Below, piece by piece: positions 56,285 to 64,000 of a stretch of 64,000 nt of DNA. The stretch lies in contig CM042907.1 of the NCBI GenBank assembly GCA_023653625.1, forward strand, positions 25,233,501 to 25,297,500. The letters are read 5' to 3'. Origin of the DNA: Triadica sebifera (taxonomy: Eukaryota; Streptophyta; Magnoliopsida; Malpighiales; Euphorbiaceae). Position 1 is the first letter of the stretch. Each line of letters starts with the position of its first letter. A program made the position numbers and the translations under genes. Below the pieces are notes generated by a model, which searched no databases, was not told the origin of the DNA, and worked only from the letters and a program-made list of their open reading frames with translations.

Positions 56285-56600
56285 TCTCTCAGAAGGAAAA
56301 AGAGGATGATTTAGTCTTGGAAGGTGGGGGTGACGAAGGAGATGGTCATGCTTTTAACGAGTATTGCATGGTTGGTCGGTTTTTAACTGATTGAAATGTC
56401 CACTTTCACTTTATGAAGCATCAAATGGTGAGCCTTTGGAGACCCTGGAAGAAAGTTTGTATCAAGAATTTACAGGATCAAAGGTTTATGTTTCAGTTCT
56501 TCCATGAGATGATTTGAAAAGGGTTTTGGAGGGGGTCCATGGTCTTTTGATGGTTATCTCTTGATAGTTTATCATCTCTAGCCAGGGGAATATAACGGAA
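56285..56600 (+). pseudogene. DUF4283-type (LINE ORF1-like) fragment
   Basis: The frame reads YCMVGRFLTD, then a gap with a stop, then MKHQMVSLWRPWKKVCIKNL and RFMFQFFHEM. This is the plant DUF4283 pattern (L-V-G-R-F-L-T-D ... L-W-R-P-x-x-G-V ... F-x-F-F-H-E), found in LINE ORF1 proteins and related zinc-knuckle proteins. Stops and a shift break it and it fades before copia-E begins at 56686. No RT follows. Confidence 0.7.
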
Positions 56601-56685
56601 GCAAACAAAAATCAAGTAAATCCCTCAGATCAAGCAGAGAAAGTGGAAACAGATTCTTAAGTCAAGGGTCAAATAATGTATTTAT

Positions 56686-57005
56686 TGTTGAAAAATTGGG
56701 CACCTACCAAATGATAGGTGGACAAAAATTTTGAAAAACAAAATATCCATATTTTATGACTTATAAATTTTTGTGTTTATATTCAATTTTAGCCTATAAA
56801 TAGGCAATGCCTAAATATAATTTTGACACACCAAAAACTTGAGAGCAAGTGAGAGCTTCCAAGAGAGAAAAAAATATTTGTTATTTTTTGTTGATACCCT
56901 GATTTGTTTAAGGTTTTCCACGTAAAATCTGTATTCTATTTTACATTTAATTTTCTCAAATTATTAGCTGCAACTATGTTCTATCCGATCCTAATTTTGT
57001 CAACA
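56686..57005 (+). repeat. 5' LTR of copia-E (internally deleted)
   Basis: 320 bp. A block between tttttgttg and ccctgatttg is missing relative to the 3' LTR. It keeps the TATA-like cctataaataggc near 56793. Confidence 0.9.
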
Positions 57006-57136
57006 AGTGGTATTAGAGTCTGACTTAGGTATTAATATCTACTTATCATATGTTATGTGGTTGCCACTAAATTAGTGGATCATCCACATCAGAAAATAAG
57101 TCAAATTATTATTTATCATTCAAGGTTATAGAAATA

Positions 57137-60100
57137 ATGACGACAAAATTTGAAATCGAAAAATTCAATGAGAGTAATTTCTCACTGTGAAAATTAAAGA
57201 TAAAAGCTATCATGAGAAAAGATAATTGTCTGACGGCTATCAGTGAAGCGGAATACAGAGATGATATCAAGTGGAAGGAGATGGATGAAAATGATATTGC
57301 AAATCTTCATCTTACATTAGCGATGGAGTGTTGTCAAGCATAAAGTAGAAGAAAACTACAAAGGAGATTTGGGACTACCTCACAAAACTATATGAGGCCA
57401 AATCACTTCATAACAAAAGTTTTTTTAAAAGAAAATTGTACACTATGCAGATATCAGAATCTACTTCAGTGACAGAGTACATCAATGTGTTAAATACTCT
57501 ATTTTCTCAACTCAAATTATTGGGTTATAAAATAGAGTCAACTGAACTTGCTGAACTTCTACTTCAAAGTCTACCTAATTCGAATGATCAACTCATCATC
57601 ATTATAACAAACAATATCCTCACAGATCATCTAAACTTTGATGATGTTGCAGCTACTATTCTTGAAGAACAAAACCGGTGCAAAAACAATGAGGATAGGT
57701 TGGCTAGTTCGCAATAAGTAGAAGCCCTAACCGAGATGAGAAGGAGGTCAACCGAACATGGCTCAAGTGGGAGCCAAGACCAAGGCAGATCAAAGTCAAA
57801 AAGCAAGAAGATAAACCTTAAGTGCTACCACTGTGGCAAAAATGGTCACTTGAAGAAGGATTTCTTGAATTTAAACAAGAAAAACTCCAATTCTCAAGGA
57901 GATATTGCAAGCACATCTAATGAAGATGACACTTTGTGTTGTGAAGCAGTGACAACTAATGAAGGCAGAAAAATATTTGCTAATGTGTGGTTTATTGACT
58001 TGGGAGCCACATTTCACATTACCTCTCGAAGAGAATGGTTCCACCATTATAAACTTGTCTCTGAGGGATCTGTGTCTAGTTACAATGATCATGCCTTAAA
58101 GATTATCGATATTGGAACTATCAAGTTGAAGTTCCATGATGGCACAGTACGCACTATTCAACAAGTGCGACATGTAAAAAGCCTGAAAAAGAACTTGTTG
58201 TCATTAGATCAACTAGATGATATTAGCTATAAAATTGAAGCCGAAAAAGGAATCTTGAAAGTGATTCGAGGCACACTTGTACTAATGAAGGGAGAAAATG
58301 TCACTGCCAACTTTTACATGTTAAAGGGAGAGACTTTGATAGAAGGAGAAGATCAGTTGTTTCAAGTAGTTCAAGCAAAAGATCTACAATGGTCTGGCAT
58401 CAGAAACTTGGACACATGTCTGAGCAAGGAATGAAAATTCTTCTGGAGCAAAATCTACTTCCAGGTCTTATTAAAGTGTCCTTACCTTTCTGTAAGTACT
58501 GTGTTACAAGTAAACAGCACAGATTGAAGTTTAACACATCAAATTCTAGAATTGTTTCACTCTAATTTATGGCAAACACCATTTACATCTCTAGAAGGAG
58601 CAAAATATTATGTATCCTTCATAAATGATTATTCCAAATGATGTTGGGTGTATCCCATCAAGAAAAAGGCAGATGTATTTTCAGTCTTCAAAGTATTCAA
58701 AGCGCAGGTAGAGCTTGATTCTAGAAAGAAGATCAAGTGTCTGAGGAGAGATAATGTAGGAGAATATACCATCCACGAGTTTACATAATTTTGCAATCAA
58801 GAAGGCATCAAAAGACAGTTCACTACAGCATACACTCCATAACATAATGTAGTGGTAGAGCGGATGAACAGAACCTTGTTAGAAAGAACAAGAGCAATGT
58901 TGGGAGCTGCAGGCTTGAAAATATCTTTCTAGGTAGAAGCAGTAAATACCGCCTGTTATGTAATAAATCGAGCTCCATCAACAGCAATTGAGTTGAGACA
59001 CCGATGGAGATGTGGATTGGAAAGAATGCTGATTATTCAAACCTCCATATATTTGAAAGTCCTATGTACGTGATGTATAATGCCCAAGAAACTATAAAAC
59101 TGGATCCAAAATCCAGGAAATGTATATTCTTGGGGTATGCTAATGGAGGAAAGGGGTATCGCTTGTGGGATCCCACTACCTACAAGGTTGTCATCAGCAG
59201 GGATGTTATTTTTTTAGAAGATAAACAACAAAGAGAAGAAAGGGATGATAGCATGGTGAAAGAAAATTCAGAAACTACGGTAGTACACATGGAAAATGAA
59301 GCTTAACAAAATAATTTTTCTAAAGCAGAACCAGAGCATGAGGAGTAAGAACTTGTTGTTTCTGAGGCACCAAAACCTCAATAGTCAGATCGCTTCAGAA
59401 AACAACCAGGTTGGCACTCAAAGTATGTTATGGAGAGCAATGTTGCATACTATCTTCTAACAGAAGATAGAAAGTCATCAACTCTCCAAGAAACACTGGA
59501 CAATTCAGATGCATCTCAGTGGATGACTGCAATGCAGGAAGAAATGAAAGATCTTCATAAGAATAAAACTTGGAAACTTGTTTCGTTACCACAAGGAAGA
59601 AAACCTATTGGAAACAAATGGGTGTATAAGATCAAGCGCAATGGCAAAGATCAAATGGAACGGTATCGTGCAAGATTGGTGGTGAAATGATATGCTCAGA
59701 AAGAAGGCATTGACTTTAATGAGATATTTTCTCCAGTGGTACGACTAATAACAATTAGAGTAGTTCTAGCAATGTGTGCTACATTTGACTTACATCTGGA
59801 GCAGTTAGATGTCAAAACTGCTTTTCTTTATAGAGATCTTGAAGAAGAAATTTATATGCTCCAACCAGAAGGATTTGAAGAAAAAGGAAAAGAGAACTTG
59901 ATTTGTAGGTTAAACAAATCTCTGTATGGCCTCAAACAAGCGCCGAGGAATTGGTACAAGAGATTTGATTCCTTCATCATAAGCCTTGGATACAGCAAAC
60001 TTAATGCAGACCCTTGTGCATATTTCAAGAGGTTTGGTGGAAATGATTTCATTATTTTGCTGTTTTATGTCGACGACATGTTAGTAGCGGGCCCCAACAA

Positions 60101-61074
60101 AGATCATATTATAAAATTGAAGGCACAGTTGGTTAGGGAGTTTAAAATGAAGGACATGGGACCATCAAACAAGATTCTATAGATGCAAATTCACCGAGAC
60201 AGAAATAATAGAGAGATTTGGCTTTCTCAAAAGAACTATTTGAAGAAAATCTTGTGACGCTTCAATATGCAAGATTGTAAGCCAATTTTTACTCCACTTT
60301 CTATTAATTTGAAGTTATCCTCTAGTATGAGTCCTAGCACAGAAGAGGAGAGGAAGGAGATGTCTCAAGTACCATATACATCAACAGTGTGTAGTTTAAT
60401 GTTCGCTATGATTTGTACCAGACCAAACATTGCATAAATAGTATGAGCGGTTAGTCGATACATGGCGAATCCTGGTAAAGAGCATTGGAATGTAGTGAAA
60501 AAGGTCCTGAGATACATTAAGGGGACCACAAATGTTGTATTGTGTTATGGAGGATCAGACTTTCTTGTCAGAGGATATATCGATTCAGATTATGCAAGTG
60601 ATCTTGATAAAAGTAAATCCACCATCGGATATGTGTTCGTTCTTGCTGGCGGAGCTCTAAGTTGGGTTTCAAGACTGCAGTCAATTATAACTACTTCAAT
60701 AACAGAAGCAGAATATGTAGCAGCTACACAAGATAGTAAAGAAGCAATGTGGTTCAAAATGGCATTGGAGGAACTCAGGTATAAACAAGAGAAAATTTCT
60801 CTTTTTTTGTGACAGTCAAAGTGTTTTGCATCTTGCAAAGAATCCAGCCTTTCATTCAAAGACAAAAATACAATCAAGTCCAGTACCACTTCGTTCATGA
60901 AAAAATGGAGGAAAGAACAGTGGATATGCAGAAAATTCACACAGAAGACAACCTAGTAGATTTTTTAACAAAAGCAGTCAATGCTGACAAATTTATTTGG
61001 TGTCGATCTTCTAGTGGCCTAGAAGAAACAAATGACATGGAATGGCAAGAAAAAAAGAATGGTGTGAAAATATG
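57137..61074 (+). pseudogene. copia-E gag-pol polyprotein, heavily mutated
   Basis: The frame from 57137 (MTTKFEIEKFNESNFSL) soon meets TGA at 57187 where gag has Trp, and further stops and shifts follow. Landmarks: gag 57436-57717; zinc knuckle CYHCGKNGHLKKDF (57823-57864) with the last Cys changed to Phe; protease reading DLGA instead of DSGA (Asp at 57997); integrase pieces 58600-59290; RT with intact YVDD at 60066-60077; RNase H 60462-61075. It matches the TNT1 branch. Loss of protease and zinc-knuckle residues makes it non-functional. Confidence 0.93.
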
Positions 61075-61106
61075 ATTGACTCAATCAAATCTTCAAATGG
61101 GAGATT

Positions 61107-61557
61107 TGTTGAAAAATTGGTCACCTACCAAATGGTAGGTAGATAAAAACTTTGAAAAAAAAAATGCCCACATTTTATGATTTATAAATTTTTTTGTTTA
61201 CATTCATTCTTAGCCTATAAATAGGCAATGCCTAAACATAATTTTGACACACCAAAAACTTGAGAGCAAGTGAGAGCTCCCAAGAGAGAAAAAGAAAAAT
61301 AGAGAGAAAAATATTTGTTATTTTTTGTTGTTCTCCTAATTTTTAAGAGAGAGTGTATTTGTTCTCTCCATGATTATTAGAGAAATATTGTAATCTCCTA
61401 TTTTCTTTCATGGTAAAATTCTTTTATCCTTGTCTGTGATTTTTACCCTAATTTGTTTAGGGGTTTTCTACGTAAAATCTTTGTATTCCATTTTACCTTT
61501 AATTTTCTCAAATTATTAGCTGCAACTCTGCTCTATCCGATCCTAATTTTCTCAACA
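61107..61557 (+). repeat. 3' LTR of copia-E
   Basis: 451 bp, the full-length version, starting right after the purine tract and ending CTCAACA before the duplicated target tttat. Confidence 0.92.
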
Positions 61558-63349
61558 TTTATTTCTCTGTAATTAAGAGCTTTTATTTTAAGGATTCTTA
61601 CTTAAAATAACTTTTGAACTTTTGTATTTATTCTATAATATACAATTGTATTTGTGTGCCGAAAATTTAAAAGAGTTTAGTAGTAATACAATTTTGAGAA
61701 TTCTCAAAAAATCCATCATGGTATCGAGAGTGTCAACCTCCCACGAGAACTCGATCCCCACCTCTTAAAACACTCATTATCCAATTTCCACCCCACTACA
61801 TTCCATATAATTTCCTCTCATTGCACTCAATGTTACTACTCAAATAAATGAAAAACTCACACCCTCAACATTCCTTCAATGGCTTGCTCAGTTTGAAGCT
61901 CTCCTCATTGGATATAATCTACTTGATTATGTCACTAGTGATAAATCATGCCCTCCCCTGACCAATCTATAAAAATCTACTAGATAAGACAAGATAAGAT
62001 TATCCTCAGTGCCATTCTGGCATCCATAACAACAACAATAACTCCATTCATTTCCGTAGCAAAAACGTCCAAAGAAGCATGGCATAAACTGCATACTATG
62101 TATGCTACCAAATCCCATACCCGGGCAATGCAACTTAAGTAAGAGCTTACAATGATTAAAAAAAAAAAGGAATCAAATGGTCCAAAAATATCTGCAAACT
62201 GTAAAGATCTTTGCTGATGAAATTTCTTTTATTGATCACCCTATTTTAGAGGATGATTTAACTTTGTATATCTTCAATGGATTGGGAAATGATTTTCGTG
62301 AAATCGCTACACTGATTCGTGCAAGGGAGAAGCCATTATCGTTTGAGGAGCTTCATAATCTTCTTCTCAGCCATGATGCATACCTTCGATGGCTTGAATC
62401 CACCACTCAACAACTGGTAGCGTCAACAAACTACTCTAATCGCCGATCCGGGTCCTCCCACGATGGCCAAAACTCCAACTCTAAATTTGGTCGAAATATT
62501 GGGGCTTCAATGGCAGAATTCAATTCGGGCTCTTATCACCCATCTAGAGGCCAAAAAGAAAATTGAAAGCATTTTAAACACCGAAAGGACAACCCAAAGT
62601 GTCAACTTTGTGATGACTTTGGCCACATTACTACGTACTGCCCCAAAGTCCATTTTATTGAATCAGCTGTAAACTATGCTGCAACTTCGTCTGCAAAGGA
62701 TACTAAGTGGCTTATTGATTCCGGAGCTTCACATAATATAACTAGTGACTTGGGAAATTTATCAGTGCATTAAGAATATGTTGGCATAGATGAAGTTGTT
62801 ATCGGTGATGGCTCAGGTTTGCATGTTTCACACATTAGTTCACTGGTTCTCAAATCACCCACATGCACCTTTCATTTAAATAATACCCTTTGTGTTCCTA
62901 ACATTCATAAAAACCTCATTTTTGTGCACCATTTTACCTCATAAAATAATGTGCTTGTTGAATTTCATCCTTCTTTTTTCCTTGTTAAGGATCGAACCAC
63001 TGGGGCAATTTTACTCAAAGGGTGCATGTGAAAATGGTGTCTACACTCTCCCAGTATCATTGGTGGAAGCTTCTTCAAAAATAGTTGCAAACATGCATGA
63101 ACGGACATCAATAGATGGGTGGCATAAATGTCTAGGACATCCCTCTAATAAAATTGTTCATCATCTTGCTAAGAACTTTTCCCTTCCAATAATAAAGATG
63201 TGCATGATTCTCATCTTTGTACATCTTGTTCTGTTAATAAAGCTCACAAGTAACCGTTTTTTCTAAATAGTCTTCAGAGTCATGCACCCCTAGATTTAAT
63301 TTGCACTGATGTTTAAGGTCCCTCAAATACAGTTGGCATTGATGGTTCA
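61558..63349 (+). pseudogene. copia-F: 5' part of another Ty1/copia element, truncated
   Basis: A primer-site-like tggtatcgagag at 61719 follows LTR-like AT-rich sequence. Gag appears in broken frames (STFLQWLAQFEALLIGYNLL near 61870; 62177-62566 with LYIFNGLGNDFREI), then a zinc knuckle CQLCDDFGHITTYC (62600-62641), protease LIDSGASHNIT (Asp at 62717) and the pre-integrase WHKCLGHPSNKIVHHL (63120-63170). It ends within the first integrase motif (LICTDVxGPSNT) at about 63349. RT and RNase H are missing. The family differs from copia-A, -D and -E. Confidence 0.85.
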
Positions 63350-64000
63350 TGTTGCCCAGATATTAAACCAAGAAGGGGGGTTGAATTGGAGTTTCAAAAA
63401 ATTAAATTATAAAGTGCGGAAATAAAAGATTAATTTTAAGAGAGATAGAGAAAATTTTATACACATATTTATAGAGGTTCGGGTGTTAACAAACCCTACT
63501 CCTCTCCCCAATCGTAATTGGGAGTTTCACTAACACACTAAGTGTTACAATGGAGTTTCACAAGCTCACTCCCAACTTTTGGTGTTTCTCACAATGGCTT
63601 ACACCTAACCCAGAAATCCCTTGTGTTTTAATGGCTCACACAATAACCAATTTCTTGTGTTTTACAGGCTCATACAAACAACCTACACTTTGTGTTTTAT
63701 AGACTCACACAAACAACCTACACTTTGTGTTTTACAGGCTCACACAAACAACCTTCACTTTGTGTTTTACAGGCTCACACAAACAACCTATTAATTTGTG
63801 TTTTGGAGGTTCACACAAGTAACCCTTACAAGTGTTCTACTCTTAACCCAGAACTACCCAAAGCTCACTTGAGTGAAGATTACAGAGAGAACCACTTAAA
63901 AATCTTTATTGCTCAAATATGAGGAGCAAAAAGATTTTTATAGAGAATAGATTTGTTCTCAAAGTATGAAAGTACAAATAGCTTGTAATAAGAATTAAAT
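63350..64000 (+). repeat. LTR-like repeat cut by the window end
   Basis: It begins TGTTGCCCAGAT where copia-F stops and carries aagaaggggggttgaat and tatagaggttcgggtg, phrases I associate with plant LTR-type repeats. It contains the 35-bp minisatellite. The right end lies outside the window, so class and orientation are uncertain. Confidence 0.4.
63666..63830. repeat. 35-bp minisatellite, about 4-5 units
   Basis: Units start at 63666, 63701, 63736, 63771 and, one base out of step, 63807. The consensus is aggctcacacaaacaacc followed by tacactttgtgttttac. A diverged unit precedes at about 63631. One frame stays open across the units, but I see no reason to call it a gene. Confidence 0.92.

Larger units (their letters stand above)
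56686..61557 (+). mobile_element. copia-E: decayed TNT1-like Ty1/copia element
   Basis: LTRs 56686-57005 and 61107-61557 (TGTTGAAAAATTGG...CTCAACA) are flanked by the perfect target duplication tttat (56681-56685 and 61558-61562). The primer site is mutated to tggtattagagt at 57008-57019. The purine tract aaatgggagatt lies before the 3' LTR. The 5' LTR lacks about 120-130 bp present in the 3' copy. Confidence 0.93.

Noticed and set aside
63692..63922. Plus-strand frame through the 35-bp repeats
   Set aside because: The frame is open only because the repeat unit lacks stops in it; no start context or homology supports a gene.

Overview
The window looks like nuclear DNA of a flowering plant, probably a eudicot. 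It is AT-rich and packed with plant-type transposable elements: Ty1/copia, Ty3 (chromovirus-like and Athila/Tat-like), CACTA, hAT and MULE-like. It also carries organelle-derived blocks, including pieces that read like plastid ycf1, and intron-containing remnants of ordinary plant genes. I see no intact host protein-coding gene, no rRNA or tRNA gene and no CRISPR array. The species cannot be named from the sequence.

Layout. 1-2392 and 7603 to about 9190 are one block of organelle-like DNA split by a young copia element (copia-A, 2393-7602) with LTRs that look identical, a perfect 5-bp target duplication and one extra C that breaks its polyprotein. About 9232-16833 is a decayed Ty3 element. 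Its two LTR remnants are direct repeats, and between them lie a CACTA end with a transposase-associated domain and a copia tail. 16834-25591 is a nest: a 5'-truncated copia (copia-B) has its LTR split by a reverse-strand copia (copia-C), whose own LTR is split by a 1210-bp hAT-like element with a perfect 8-bp target duplication. 25592 to about 26210 is a second organelle-like block with a copia reverse-transcriptase scrap.

26575-42040 is the remains of host genes on the minus strand. A fragment resembling the C-terminus of the branched-chain acyltransferase BCE2 lies beside an intron-containing ATG3-like pseudogene. That pseudogene is broken by three LTR elements, each with a perfect 5-bp target duplication: a 1.8-kb non-autonomous element in an intron (27141-28920), a 7.3-kb Athila-like gag-only element in an exon (29124-36451), and copia-D in another exon (36798-42016).

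43200-51632 is bounded by two diverged, inverted Ty3-type LTR-like arms. Between them is a Pack-MULE-like element (about 45386-46855) that carries part of a BCS1-like AAA-ATPase gene. About 52285-52585 is a CACTA terminus. 52586-56280 is AT-rich and gene-poor, followed by a DUF4283-type fragment. 56686-61557 is a decayed copia with a target duplication (copia-E). 61558-63349 is a truncated copia of another family (copia-F), and from 63350 to the window end there is a new repeat carrying a 35-bp minisatellite.

The genes do not act together as a pathway. The window records successive insertion, gene-fragment capture and organelle DNA transfer. The most unusual structures are the dyad-containing repeat array inside the non-autonomous LTR element, the Athila-like element truncated just before its protease active site and joined to unrelated GC-rich DNA, and the Pack-MULE with its AAA-ATPase piece.
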